Assembly (NCBI GenBank): GCA_045627365.1
Contig: JAZQNN010000031.1
Span: 27,675 to 91,674 of the forward strand
DNA length: 64,000 nt
DNA from: RGIG5612 sp045627365
Lineage (GTDB): Bacteria; Bacillota; Clostridia; Lachnospirales; Lachnospiraceae
Direction: 5' to 3'
Positions 7,584 through 16,445 of the stretch are shown piece by piece (the first letter of the stretch is position 1; each line of letters opens with the position of its first letter). Under the pieces are notes generated by a model. The model searched no databases. It was not told the origin of the DNA and saw only the letters and a list, made by a program, of their open reading frames with translations. The position numbers and the translations under genes were made by a program.

Positions 7584-9158
7584 ATGGAAAACGAAACCAA
7601 AAGACCAAAAGTTCAAAATATGAATGACTTTGTGAAGGATCTTCAGGGATCTTCTTCGCAGCCTGTTTCTTCACAGAGAACCTCAACAGTAAGACAGACC
7701 TCTCAGGTTACGTCCGCTTCCGCAAGCAGAACTCCTGTTAGAAGCACTTCTTCTGTTTCACAGACAACGAGAAGTTCAGCTTCAGCTTCTGCAAGGCCTA
7801 CCGCCAGCTCACTTACAAGGTCGCAGACCGGCACAGCAAGATCAGCTTCTGCATCCCCGGCATCAAGAGTTCCGTCCTCCGCACGGACTTCTTCATACAG
7901 TTCTGCATCTGCTCAGTCAGGCAGGCCGAGAACTACACAGAGCTCATCTTCTTCAAGACCTTCATCAAGCCGCTCTACCGGCAGTATGAACTACTCTGAT
8001 TACAGGGATGAGCGCCGTGCACAGGTTGCTGCACAGACCAGATCCAACAAGAAGAAAAAGAAGAAGGAAGGCCGCGGCTTCAAGATATTCCTCGGCGTAT
8101 ACTGCATTTTCCTTGCTGCTTTAGTTGTTGTCCTGTGTATAGTTCTCACATCCTACCTCAAGGAATATGAGCGCACTCAGCCGAACCATATAGCAGCCAA
8201 TGTTGTTGAGCAGTATGCATCAACAGATAAGCTCACAACATTCCTTAAGAAATACACCAACACGGATTCAAGCTTCTTTGAGGATCCTGACAGTCTCCTG
8301 GCTCTTTACACAGAGAAGGTCAAGGGCGCAAATGTAGCATACAAGGAGAACAGCGAATACCGTGCCGACGCTCCTTCATATGATATTGTCGCTGACAACT
8401 ATCTTGTCGGCAAGATAGGCCTTGAATGCTCCGGCACAGGCGCATTCAACCTCAAGAAGTGGCGTCTTGCTTCTGTTGATATTGCTCCATACATCCCTGA
8501 GACAAGCTCGATCACAATACTTGTTCCGGAGAATGCCAAGGTTACCGTCAATGACAAAGAAGTCTCATCCGACTTCATCACTTCGACAGATATACCGGAT
8601 ACTCTGGCAGTTGCTTCAAAATATGTTGACGGCCTGCCGAGCCTTGTTACTTACACCGTATCAGGTCTTGCCAAAGAGCCTGTCGTTAAGGCTGTCGATG
8701 ATGCCGGTTCCGAGATGAACTTCACCGTATCAGAGAGCAATTATGTTGCAGTCAGCGAGCCATCTCAGGCATTTATCGATGAAGTTGAGCCAATGGTAAT
8801 CAGGGGCATCGAGAACTGGGCAACATATTTCATTTATAATAGTTTCAACCTTGATGCTTACATCCTGAAAGGAACCGACCTTTACGGAAGCATCTTCGGT
8901 GATGAGAATTACGACAGGATTGACCCATGGCTTTATATGTGGGAAGATATTAAGTACTACGAATTTGCCGAAAAATGGGCCGGCAACTATATCAGATACA
9001 ACGATAAATGCTTCGCTGTCGATGTTAAGTACAAGCTGGATATGACTTTCACCAAACCTGGCGAATCTGATGATGATCAGAAGCTTGATGCGACCTGGAT
9101 CTGGATCTGGGACGATGCAGCAGGCGAATGGTTCATCTGCGATCAGATCTATCACTAG
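7584..9158 (+). CDS. Single-pass membrane protein with a Ser/Arg/Thr-rich cytoplasmic tail (function unknown)
   Basis: I do not recognise a family. The first 150 residues are low complexity (Ser, Ala, Thr, Arg, Gln), followed by a lysine run near residue 160, a single membrane helix at about 167-193 and a roughly 330-residue outside domain with normal composition that ends in a Trp-rich WIWIWDDAAGEWF segment. The positive lysine run before the helix implies tail-in, domain-out topology. ATG at 7584 is eight bases from AAAGGA, while the ATG at 7578 is only two bases away, so I choose the later one. It lies behind the NAGPA-family gene and ahead of a strong terminator. Confidence 0.75.
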   Translation: MENETKRPKVQNMNDFVKDLQGSSSQPVSSQRTSTVRQTSQVTSASASRTPVRSTSSVSQTTRSSASASARPTASSLTRSQTGTARSASASPASRVPSSARTSSYSSASAQSGRPRTTQSSSSSRPSSSRSTGSMNYSDYRDERRAQVAAQTRSNKKKKKKEGRGFKIFLGVYCIFLAALVVVLCIVLTSYLKEYERTQPNHIAANVVEQYASTDKLTTFLKKYTNTDSSFFEDPDSLLALYTEKVKGANVAYKENSEYRADAPSYDIVADNYLVGKIGLECSGTGAFNLKKWRLASVDIAPYIPETSSITILVPENAKVTVNDKEVSSDFITSTDIPDTLAVASKYVDGLPSLVTYTVSGLAKEPVVKAVDDAGSEMNFTVSESNYVAVSEPSQAFIDEVEPMVIRGIENWATYFIYNSFNLDAYILKGTDLYGSIFGDENYDRIDPWLYMWEDIKYYEFAEKWAGNYIRYNDKCFAVDVKYKLDMTFTKPGESDDDQKLDATWIWIWDDAAGEWFICDQIYH

Positions 9159-9200
9159 GATTCTTGATTATTTGAATTTAAAGAAATAATTTATAAAAAC

Positions 9201-9235
9201 GACCTGTCGATTTTATTTCGGCAGGTCTTTTTTTT
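9201..9235 (+). terminator. Intrinsic terminator, probably bidirectional
   Basis: GACCTGTCG (9201-9209) pairs with CGGCAGGTC (9219-9227) with one G:T pair, followed by eight T. On the minus strand the same hairpin is followed by GTTTTT, so it can also end the fchA transcript that converges on it. Confidence 0.85.
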
Positions 9236-9286
9236 AATTGCCTAGGGCCTACAGGCGGATCTTTCCGCACAATTTTTGAAAGATTT

Positions 9287-9925
9287 TTACACTCTCATGT
9301 TGAGTGCTTCCTTTACCTCATAGATGATGTTGTCTGCCTTCATACCATAGATGAAAAGCAGCTCATTGGCTTTGGCGTTATATGTTTCTGCCTCTTCCCT
9401 GTTCTTCATGCTCTTGGTGTTGATGAAGACATTAAGGCTTGCTGCCTGCATTGCCGCCTTACACAGTATCATTGCGCATCCCGCGTCGGAAATAGCCATT
9501 TTGGAGCCTTTTTCGGCGTATTTTACTATCAAGTCCATGGCGTCTGCCAGACGCTCCATTATCTCAAGAGGAACGCTGCACGCGTCATACAGGCACTGCT
9601 CCATTACCTCATCCTTATGTGCCTGCTCTTCGGGCGTATCCTTAGGAAGGCGGTATGCAGCAGCTAAAGGTGCAAACATCTCGGCGTCCTTATCGACAAG
9701 TGCCATAAGCTGCGCCTCAAGTGCCTTTGCGCGCTCGTTAAGCACGATTATGTCGCCTTCAACGTCAGCATATTTCTTCTTGCCGACGGTGAGGCTTCCC
9801 ACCATGTTGCCAAGCGCGATTCCGACTGCTCCAACTAAAGCAGCAGCCCCTCCCCCTCCCGGGGTCGGAGCTGCTGATGCTAATTCTTCTATAAACTGAT
9901 TACAAGTCTTGTCTGCGGTCTTCAT
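9287..9925 (-). CDS. fchA: Methenyltetrahydrofolate cyclohydrolase / cyclodeaminase family protein
   Basis: A 212-residue all-helical protein of the formiminotransferase-cyclodeaminase family. The N-terminal APTPGGGGAAALVGAVGIAL stretch is the folate-site signature. In clostridia the stand-alone form (FchA) hydrolyses methenyl-THF to formyl-THF. The position 72 bases downstream of the formate-THF ligase gene, on the same strand, favours the cyclohydrolase reading over histidine degradation; no hut gene is nearby. AGGAGT precedes the ATG. FolD in the same window has the same cyclohydrolase activity, so the function is duplicated. Confidence 0.85.
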   Translation of the reverse strand: MKTADKTCNQFIEELASAAPTPGGGGAAALVGAVGIALGNMVGSLTVGKKKYADVEGDIIVLNERAKALEAQLMALVDKDAEMFAPLAAAYRLPKDTPEEQAHKDEVMEQCLYDACSVPLEIMERLADAMDLIVKYAEKGSKMAISDAGCAMILCKAAMQAASLNVFINTKSMKNREEAETYNAKANELLFIYGMKADNIIYEVKEALNMRV

Positions 9926-9997
9926 AGTTAAACTCCTGATTCGGTGCCTCAGCGCCTTAAGTCAAATGATTTAACTAATTATACCAATTTAGATTAC

Positions 9998-11680
9998 TTA
10001 GAACAATCCTGAAATCTTGCCTGTTGAGTCAACGTCGATCTTCTCAGCTGCAGGGACCTTTGGAAGTCCCGGCATCTTCATGATCTCGCCGGTAAGACAT
10101 ACTACAAAGCCTGCGCCCGCGCTGACTGTTGCCTGACGAACGGTGATCCTGAATCCGGTCGGACGTCCGAGTTTGGTCTGGTCATCAGTGAGTGAGTACT
10201 GGGTCTTAGCCATGCAGATAGGAAGCTTGCCATATCCGAGAGCTTCAAGCTCAGCGATCTCCTTCTCTGCCTTCGGAAGATAATCAACTCCGTCAGCACC
10301 ATAAACCTTGGTTGCGATGTCGTTGATCTTGGTCTTGATCGAATCATTTACATCATATGAGAAGGTGAAGTTGCTTGGCTGCTCGCACAGTCTGATTACT
10401 TCCTGAGCCAGCTCTATGCCGCCTGCGCCGCCTTTGCCCCAGACTTCTGAAAGACGAACGTTAACACCGAGTTCTGCGCATTTTCTGGTAACGAGTTCGA
10501 TTTCAGCGTCTGTATCAGCTGTGAATCTGTTGAGGGCAACAACTGCCGGAAGTCCGTAAACCTGAGTGATATTCTCAACATGCTTAAGAAGGTTCGGAAG
10601 GCCCTTCTCAAGAGCTTCGAGGTTCTCGTTTGCAAGTTCTGTCTTAGGAACTCCGCCATTGTATTTAAGAGCTTTGATAGTAGCAACGATGATAACTGCG
10701 TCCGGCTTAAGGCCTGCCATACGGCACTTGATATCAAGGAACTTCTCCGCTCCGAGGTCTGCGCCGAAGCCTGCCTCAGTTACTACATAATCGCCGAAGT
10801 GCATTGCCATACGTGTTGCAATTACTGAGTTGCAGCCGTGAGCGATATTGGCAAACGGTCCGCCGTGAACGAATGCCGGTGTTCCCTCGAGGGTCTGAAC
10901 CAGATTCGGCTTAAGAGCGTCCTTAAGGAGCGCGGTCATTGCGCCCTGAGCATTGATCTGACCAGCGGTAACAGGTTCGCCGCTTCTTGTGTAAGCTACT
11001 ACTGTACGCGCAAATCTTTCTTTAAGATCATCAAGATCTGAAGCCAGGCAGAATGAAGCCATGATCTCAGAAGCTACTGTAATATCAAATCCGTCCTCAC
11101 GGGTGTATCCGTTAGCCTTGCCGCCCATTCCGTCAACGATGTTACGGAGCTGTCTGTCGTTCATATCAACGCAGCGTCTCCAAACAACACGGCGAGGGTC
11201 GATGTCGAGTGCATTTCCCTGATAGATGTGGTTATCTACCATTGCAGCAAGAAGGTTGTTGGCTGCTCCGATCGCATGGAAGTCACCTGTAAAATGAAGG
11301 TTGATGTCCTCCATCGGAACTACCTGAGCATATCCGCCGCCGGCTGCTCCGCCCTTAACGCCGAATACAGGTCCAAGTGACGGCTCACGAAGAGCGATCA
11401 CAACGTTCTTGCCAAGCTGTGCAAGCGCATCGCCGACACCGACTGTTGTGGTAGTCTTGCCTTCTCCTGCAGGGGTCGGGTTAATGGCTGTACAGAGAAT
11501 GAGTTTAGCCTTTTTGCCGTCTGCTCTCGGAGTATTCAGAAGGTTATAGTCGATCTTAGCCTTATACTTTCCGTAGTACTCGAGGTCATCCTCGGTAAGG
11601 CCTAATTTCGCCGCAACCTCTTTGATGTGAAGCGGTGTTGTTTCCTGCGCGATTTCAATATCTGATTTAAACTGTGCCAT
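9998..11680 (-). CDS. fhs: Formate--tetrahydrofolate ligase
   Basis: ATP-dependent ligation of formate to THF giving 10-formyl-THF, the entry of formate into one-carbon metabolism. The 560-residue length is standard. The P-loop TPAGEGKTTTTVGVGD lies near residue 70 and the EPSLGPVFGVKGGAAGGGYAQ region is typical. GGGGAGGGG precedes the ATG. It leads a two-gene unit with fchA. The window has no acetyl-CoA synthase genes, so Fhs most likely supplies formyl groups to purine synthesis or recovers ATP from formyl-THF, but acetogenesis elsewhere in the genome cannot be excluded. Confidence 0.97.
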   Translation of the reverse strand: MAQFKSDIEIAQETTPLHIKEVAAKLGLTEDDLEYYGKYKAKIDYNLLNTPRADGKKAKLILCTAINPTPAGEGKTTTTVGVGDALAQLGKNVVIALREPSLGPVFGVKGGAAGGGYAQVVPMEDINLHFTGDFHAIGAANNLLAAMVDNHIYQGNALDIDPRRVVWRRCVDMNDRQLRNIVDGMGGKANGYTREDGFDITVASEIMASFCLASDLDDLKERFARTVVAYTRSGEPVTAGQINAQGAMTALLKDALKPNLVQTLEGTPAFVHGGPFANIAHGCNSVIATRMAMHFGDYVVTEAGFGADLGAEKFLDIKCRMAGLKPDAVIIVATIKALKYNGGVPKTELANENLEALEKGLPNLLKHVENITQVYGLPAVVALNRFTADTDAEIELVTRKCAELGVNVRLSEVWGKGGAGGIELAQEVIRLCEQPSNFTFSYDVNDSIKTKINDIATKVYGADGVDYLPKAEKEIAELEALGYGKLPICMAKTQYSLTDDQTKLGRPTGFRITVRQATVSAGAGFVVCLTGEIMKMPGLPKVPAAEKIDVDSTGKISGLF

Positions 11681-11730
11681 TTTCCCCTCCCCGGAATATA
11701 TATAGTGGTTTTTATTTCAAAGATATACAA

Positions 11731-11739
11731 ATTATAGCA
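11731..11739 (-). promoter_or_regulatory. Extended -10 promoter element of fhs
   Basis: On the minus strand TGCTATAAT is an extended -10 box (hexamer at 11731-11736) about 50 bases before the fhs ATG. No convincing -35 is seen at 16-18 bases, which fits an extended -10 promoter. Confidence 0.5.
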
Positions 11740-11816
11740 TAGTCATGGACAAATAATACTGTCATTTTCCGAAAAAGATTTGCCTTAACCCGGCCTTTCT
11801 TTCGGTATTATTCTAC

Positions 11817-11847
11817 AAAAAAGGACCATGATGATTCATCATGGTCC
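11817..11847 (-). terminator. Intrinsic terminator after folC
   Basis: A perfect 11-bp stem GGACCATGATG / CATCATGGTCC (11823-11847) with a three-base loop is followed on the minus strand by TTTTTT. It closes the fba-trmO-folC transcript. Confidence 0.9.
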
Positions 11848-11852
11848 GTATC

Positions 11853-13124
11853 TTATCTTCTTGTTGCTACAGCGGTCTTGATATCGCCGATCATATAGAG
11901 TGAGCCCAGTCCGCAGATGACATTGCCGTGGCCTGCCTTTACAAAAGCTGCATCTATCGCTTCCTCAATGCTTTCGTACGCCTCGGCCTTTACGCCCTTC
12001 TTGTTGACGATCGCCGCAAGATCCTTGGCAGAAAGAGCTCTCGGGTTAGCCGGTGTAACTGCCAGAAGCTCCTTAGCGACCGGCAAAACCATATCCAGCA
12101 TATTCAGATAATCCTTGTCCGCCATTACGCCGAAAATCAGGATCACTTTCTCGTCCTTGAACAACGTTTTGATCGATGATACCGCAGCTTCCATCCCGTG
12201 CGGATTGTGCGCTCCGTCAACGATGAAAATCGGGTCGTAGCTGATGATCTCGAATCTTCCCGGCCACTTGACCTTCTCGATTCCTCTGATGACAGCGCCC
12301 TCGGAGATCTTCCAGCCGCGTTCTCTGAGTGCCTCGACCACCTTGATAACGACCGCGATATTCTTGAGCTGATATTCACCCACAAGCGGCATTGCCATAT
12401 CTCCCATGCCCTCATAGCTGAAAAGCTGTCTGTCGATGCTTACGCCTCCGGCTTTGACCTTGTCAGGCTCTGAGATGTAGAGCTTTGCACCGACCTCGCG
12501 GCTTCTTTCCGCAATCACCTGGGTGATGTTGTCAGCCTGCTTGTAAAGAACGACCGAACATCCTTCCTTGATTATCTTGGATTTGGTCTCGGCTATCTTC
12601 TCGACGGTATCTCCCAAATATTCGGTGTGGTCAAGTCCTATTGCGGTTATTACCGCAACCTCGGGTGAGTCGATAACATTAGTCGAATCAAGTTCACCGC
12701 CGAGTCCCACCTCGAAAACTACTATATCAACGGCATGCTTCTTGTAGTAAAGAAGCGAAAGCGCCGTATTAAGCTCAAATTCAGTCGGCTTGTCTTCCAT
12801 CATATCGACGTAAGGACGAACATACTCAACAAGCTCGCACAGCTCGTCGTCCGGGATGTTCTTGTTGTTGATCTGCATCCTTTCGTTATAGGTCTCGATA
12901 TAAGGAGACGTGAACAGGCCTACGTTGTAGCCTGCCTCAACCAGAATAGATGACAAAAAAGCACAGGTGGAGCCTTTGCCGTTGGTTCCGCCTATGTGTA
13001 TGAATTTCATGCCCTTCTGCGGATTGCCCAGAAGTTCCATCAGGCAGCTGATTCGCTCAAGCCCCGGTTTGGTCCATGCTTTATTTATGTTATGGATATA
13101 ATCCAGAGTTTCCGCGTAATTCAT
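11853..13124 (-). CDS. folC: Folylpolyglutamate synthase / dihydrofolate synthase
   Basis: Mur-ligase-fold enzyme that adds glutamate to folates and may also make dihydrofolate from dihydropteroate. The 423-residue protein carries the P-loop IHIGGTNGKGSTC near residue 43, GLFTSPY, the GLGGELDSTN segment and IVDGAHNPHG, all characteristic. Its ATG lies immediately after the trmO stop with no spacer, preceded by AAGGTG. It fits the surrounding folate/one-carbon theme (folD, fchA, fhs) but is transcribed with fba and trmO. Confidence 0.95.
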   Translation of the reverse strand: MNYAETLDYIHNINKAWTKPGLERISCLMELLGNPQKGMKFIHIGGTNGKGSTCAFLSSILVEAGYNVGLFTSPYIETYNERMQINNKNIPDDELCELVEYVRPYVDMMEDKPTEFELNTALSLLYYKKHAVDIVVFEVGLGGELDSTNVIDSPEVAVITAIGLDHTEYLGDTVEKIAETKSKIIKEGCSVVLYKQADNITQVIAERSREVGAKLYISEPDKVKAGGVSIDRQLFSYEGMGDMAMPLVGEYQLKNIAVVIKVVEALRERGWKISEGAVIRGIEKVKWPGRFEIISYDPIFIVDGAHNPHGMEAAVSSIKTLFKDEKVILIFGVMADKDYLNMLDMVLPVAKELLAVTPANPRALSAKDLAAIVNKKGVKAEAYESIEEAIDAAFVKAGHGNVICGLGSLYMIGDIKTAVATRR

Positions 13125-13847
13125 TTATTTCACCTTCTTTAAATCCTCATCGGCTTTGGTGACATCGCATACCTTTATGCACTCGTCATCTGCCGTAAAA
13201 CGGATATCATATCCGGCATAATTAAGTCCGTATATGTATCCAGGCTCTTTATTATACGCCGCGCGCGGGTCCTGTTCAAGGAGCATTCTCGCAGCATTTC
13301 TGTGCTCTGCAGGAAGTATGTTAAGAAGCTCCTCAGGGAAATCGACCGTAATCTGGTCCCTGCTGTGATTTTGCCCGAAATTGGCCGTGGCCTCGGGGAA
13401 ACTGTCCGTGTACGGCATATAAGGCTTTATGTCATATATCGGAGTGCCGTCCAGCATATCAACGCCCGACACCGTAATAACGGGGCCGAGCTTCTCGTCG
13501 ATGGTTATTCCGACTAGTTTTACGCAGGAAAGACCCAGAGAGTTGGGTCTGTACGGAGCTCTTGTGGCAAAAACGCCTTTCTTGACCTTGCCGCCGAGCC
13601 TGGGCGGGTGAACGGTCAGCGCTTCTCTCTCCCTGAAAGCTTCAGAGAATCCCCACACCAGCCAGATGTGGGAATTCTCCTCTAATCCTTTGATAGCGTC
13701 CGGATTGCGGTATTCTGCTTCGAAAACGATCTGTCCTTCGGCGCCCGGCACAAGCATGCTCTGCCTCGGTATTCCGAACTTCTCGGCAAATCCGGTACGT
13801 ATGTGAGCAACCGGCTTTATTAATCTTTCATCAGGCAAGCTGCTCAA
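13125..13847 (-). CDS. trmO: tRNA (N6-threonylcarbamoyladenosine-37)-N6-methyltransferase, TrmO/TsaA type
   Basis: SAM-dependent methylation of t6A37 in certain tRNAs. The 240-residue protein has the conserved RAPYRPNSLGLS motif and the ENSHIWLVWGFSE region of the TrmO beta-barrel, with a C-terminal extension containing DPRAAYN typical of YaeB-type members. The start codon is TTG, supported by AAGGAG seven bases upstream. It lies between fba and folC with 11 and 0 base gaps, so it is co-transcribed with them. Confidence 0.88.
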   Translation of the reverse strand: MSSLPDERLIKPVAHIRTGFAEKFGIPRQSMLVPGAEGQIVFEAEYRNPDAIKGLEENSHIWLVWGFSEAFREREALTVHPPRLGGKVKKGVFATRAPYRPNSLGLSCVKLVGITIDEKLGPVITVSGVDMLDGTPIYDIKPYMPYTDSFPEATANFGQNHSRDQITVDFPEELLNILPAEHRNAARMLLEQDPRAAYNKEPGYIYGLNYAGYDIRFTADDECIKVCDVTKADEDLKKVK

Positions 13848-13858
13848 ATCCGCTCTCC

Positions 13859-14797
13859 TTAGAAAGCCTTGTGATCGCAGCCGAGAACGTTAACGAGCTT
13901 ATGAGCAACGAGTTCCTTGATGGCTGCCCTTGCAGGCTTAAGATATTCTCTCGGGTCGAACTTATCCGGATGTTCGAACATGAACTCACGGATAGTAGCG
14001 GTCATTGCAAGACGAAGATCTGAGTCGATATTGATCTTGCATACTGAAAGAGCTGCTGCCTGGCGAAGCTGATCCTCAGGAACGCCGATAGCGCCCGGCA
14101 TATTTCCGCCGAATTTGTTGATCTTCTCAACAAGATACTGCGGAACGCTTGATGAGCCGTGAAGAACGATCGGGAACATCGGAAGGCGCTTGGAAACTTC
14201 CTCAAGAACGTCGAATCTTAACTGTGGCTTTGTGCCCGGCTTGAACTTGTATGCGCCATGGCTGGTTCCGATAGCGATAGCGAGTGAGTCGCAGCCCGTT
14301 CTGGTAACGAACTCTTCAACCTCTTCAGGATGTGTGTATGATGAATCCTCAGCAGATACCTTGACTTCATCCTCGATGCCGGCAAGTGTGCCAAGCTCAG
14401 CCTCAACAACTACTCCTCTGTCATGAGCATACTCAACTACCTGTCTGGTAATTGCGATATTCTCTTCGAAAGGCTTGCTTGAAGCGTCGATCATAACCGA
14501 TGTGAATCCGCCGTCGATGCAGCTCTTGCATGTCTCAAAGCTGTCGCCGTGATCAAGATGCAGGCAGATCGGAAGACCGGTCTCGATAACCGCTGCTTCA
14601 ACGAGTTTCATAAGGTAAGTGTGGTTAGCGTATGCACGTGCGCCCTTAGATACCTGCAGGATCAAAGGAGCCTCAAGGTCCCTGGCTGCCTCGGTGATAC
14701 CCTGAACGATTTCCATGTTATTAACGTTGAACGCGCCGATAGCATAGCCACCGTTGTAGGCCTTCTTAAACATTTCTTCAGATGTAACTAATGGCAT
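13859..14797 (-). CDS. fba: Fructose-1,6-bisphosphate aldolase, class II
   Basis: Zinc-dependent cleavage of fructose-1,6-bisphosphate to the two triose phosphates. The 312-residue protein has LHLDHGDSFETCKSCIDGGF (zinc and catalytic residues), VEAELGTLAGIED, FPIVLHGSSSVPQ and NIDSDLRLA. AAGGAGG precedes the ATG. It is divergent from the PPi-type phosphofructokinase, placing two consecutive glycolytic steps on either side of one intergenic region. Confidence 0.96.
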   Translation of the reverse strand: MPLVTSEEMFKKAYNGGYAIGAFNVNNMEIVQGITEAARDLEAPLILQVSKGARAYANHTYLMKLVEAAVIETGLPICLHLDHGDSFETCKSCIDGGFTSVMIDASSKPFEENIAITRQVVEYAHDRGVVVEAELGTLAGIEDEVKVSAEDSSYTHPEEVEEFVTRTGCDSLAIAIGTSHGAYKFKPGTKPQLRFDVLEEVSKRLPMFPIVLHGSSSVPQYLVEKINKFGGNMPGAIGVPEDQLRQAAALSVCKINIDSDLRLAMTATIREFMFEHPDKFDPREYLKPARAAIKELVAHKLVNVLGCDHKAF

Positions 14798-14862
14798 AAT
14801 ATGGCCTCCTTAATGTAATTAATTTCACTTCCTGTATATAATATCATAAATACATAAATTGG

Positions 14863-14892
14863 GTTATATTCTTTTGGTGGCGATTATGACAA
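14863..14892 (-). promoter_or_regulatory. Candidate promoter of the fba-trmO-folC operon
   Basis: On the minus strand TTGTCA (14887-14892) and TATAAC (14863-14868) are 18 bases apart, about 65 bases before fba. The region is very AT-rich and other hexamers could serve. Confidence 0.35.
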
Positions 14893-14966
14893 TTTTTATA
14901 TACTAATTGCATAAAAGTTTGTGCATAATTTCACCAATTTTGCTGTCCGATTTTTGTGCAAATTGA

Positions 14967-14995
14967 TTTACTTTATATAAGAAAAGTGATATCAT
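14967..14995 (+). promoter_or_regulatory. Candidate promoter of the phosphofructokinase gene
   Basis: TTTACT (14967-14972), a 17-base spacer and TATCAT (14990-14995) lie about 60 bases before the start codon at 15057. Confidence 0.45.
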
Positions 14996-15056
14996 ATTTT
15001 TCAAATTTTTGTACAATTACAGTCCGTTCGGGCTGTTTTCCAAAGGAGGATCTACT

Positions 15057-16307
15057 ATGAGTGACTTAAAGGGTGCATGTATATTCGGTCAGTCCGGCGG
15101 ACCGACCTCGGTTATCAATGCCAGCGCATACGGCGTTTTCAAAACTGCTCTTGAAAGCCCGTACATCACCAAGGTTTACGGTGCTGAGCACGGCATCAAG
15201 GGTGTTTTAAGCGATCATCTTTTTGATATCGGTCAGGAAGATCCTGAAGAGCTTGCCAAGCTTCTTAACACTCCTTCATCAGCTCTCGGCTCATGCCGTT
15301 ACAAGATGGCTGATCCGGATGTAGATGACACCGATTACAAACGTATCCTTGAGATCTTCAAGAAATATGATGTCCGTTACTTCTTCTATAACGGCGGTAA
15401 CGATTCAATGGATACATGCAACAAGATCTCCAAATACTGCCAGAAGGTCGGCTATGAGTGCCGCGTTATGGGCGTTCCGAAGACCATCGACAACGACCTT
15501 TTCGGAACCGACCACTGCCCCGGCTACGGCTCAGCTGCCAAATACATCGCAACAAGCCTTATGGAAGTTTACCAGGACTGTCACGTATACGACACAGGAC
15601 AAATCTGTGTAGTTGAGATCATGGGACGTAACGCAGGCTGGCTTACAGCTGCTGCTGCACTTGCAACATATGCAGGATGCGGCCCGGATTTCATTTATCT
15701 TCCGGAGACTCCATTTGTAATGGAAGAGTTCCTTAACGAAGTTGAAGACAAGTGGCGCCAGACAGGCTACTGCATGGTAGCAGTTTCAGAAGGCCTTAAG
15801 TATGCAGACGGCAACCTCGTATCAGAGGCTCAGAAGTCCGCAACTGACGGATTCGGCCATGCTCAGCTCGGCGGACTTGCAGCAATTCTTGCCGACAAGA
15901 TCAAGTCCAACACCGGCGCAAAGGTTCGCCCTATCGAGCTTTCACTCCTTCAGCGCTGCGGAGCACATCTTGCATCCCAGACAGACATCGACGAAGCTTT
16001 CAGAGCAGGCGAAGCTGCAGTTCTTAACGCAGTTAACGGAGTTACCGACAAGATGGTCGGCTTCAAGTGCGACCGCACGAACGGTTACAAGTGCGAGCTT
16101 GAGCTTCTTGACCTTTCAAGCGTTGCCAACACAGAAAAGACCGTTCCTCTTGAGTGGATCAATGCAGACCACAACGGCATCCTGAAACCTTTCATCGACT
16201 ACGCCCTTCCTCTTATCCAGGGCGAGCCGGAAAGAGCTATGGAAGATTCACTTCCGAGATTTGCACACCTCAAGAAGATCATCGCAAACAACTATCACCT
16301 GAAATAA
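15057..16307 (+). CDS. pfp: PPi-type 6-phosphofructokinase (diphosphate--fructose-6-phosphate 1-phosphotransferase)
   Basis: Phosphorylates fructose-6-phosphate, reversibly if pyrophosphate is the donor. The 416-residue protein shows FGQSGGPTSVINAS at the N-terminus, NGGNDSMDT and PKTIDND. The Lys in PKTIDND marks the PPi group, where ATP enzymes have Gly; GGND replaces the usual GGDD. AAAGGAGG precedes ATG at 15057; an ATG 48 bases upstream lies before this site and is rejected. A terminator follows directly, so the gene is monocistronic. Phosphoryl-donor assignment rests on these two motifs. Confidence 0.92.
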   Translation: MSDLKGACIFGQSGGPTSVINASAYGVFKTALESPYITKVYGAEHGIKGVLSDHLFDIGQEDPEELAKLLNTPSSALGSCRYKMADPDVDDTDYKRILEIFKKYDVRYFFYNGGNDSMDTCNKISKYCQKVGYECRVMGVPKTIDNDLFGTDHCPGYGSAAKYIATSLMEVYQDCHVYDTGQICVVEIMGRNAGWLTAAAALATYAGCGPDFIYLPETPFVMEEFLNEVEDKWRQTGYCMVAVSEGLKYADGNLVSEAQKSATDGFGHAQLGGLAAILADKIKSNTGAKVRPIELSLLQRCGAHLASQTDIDEAFRAGEAAVLNAVNGVTDKMVGFKCDRTNGYKCELELLDLSSVANTEKTVPLEWINADHNGILKPFIDYALPLIQGEPERAMEDSLPRFAHLKKIIANNYHLK

Positions 16308-16323
16308 TATACATAACACCTTA

Positions 16324-16359
16324 AACGGCGGTGAGGTAAGATCCTTACCGCCGTTTTTT
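16324..16359 (+). terminator. Intrinsic terminator after the phosphofructokinase gene
   Basis: AACGGCGGT pairs with ACCGCCGTT, with an inner AGG/CCT extension, followed by six T. It isolates pfp from the marR module downstream. Confidence 0.9.
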
Positions 16360-16375
16360 ATCTCGCCCGAATCGG

Positions 16376-16404
16376 TTGCGTATTTCGCGGCCGCGCGCTA
16401 TAAT
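16376..16404 (+). promoter_or_regulatory. Promoter of the marR module
   Basis: TTGCGT (16376-16381), a 17-base spacer and TATAAT (16399-16404). The -10 box runs into the palindrome at 16402-16423, so a repressor bound there would block RNA polymerase. Confidence 0.6.
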
Positions 16405-16423
16405 AGTAGAAAATTCTACTATT
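16402..16423. promoter_or_regulatory. Palindromic operator, probable MarR site
   Basis: Perfect 10-bp inverted repeat AATAGTAGAA / TTCTACTATT separated by AA, overlapping the -10 box and the likely transcription start 22 bases before the marR gene. Size, symmetry and place fit MarR-family autoregulation. Confidence 0.7.
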
Positions 16424-16445
16424 TTGCGGAAATCAGGAGGCCCGG

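Noticed and set aside
7578..8070. Low-complexity Ser/Arg-coding stretch as a DNA tandem repeat
   Set aside because: The codons vary and there is no fixed repeat unit at DNA level; it is protein low complexity only.
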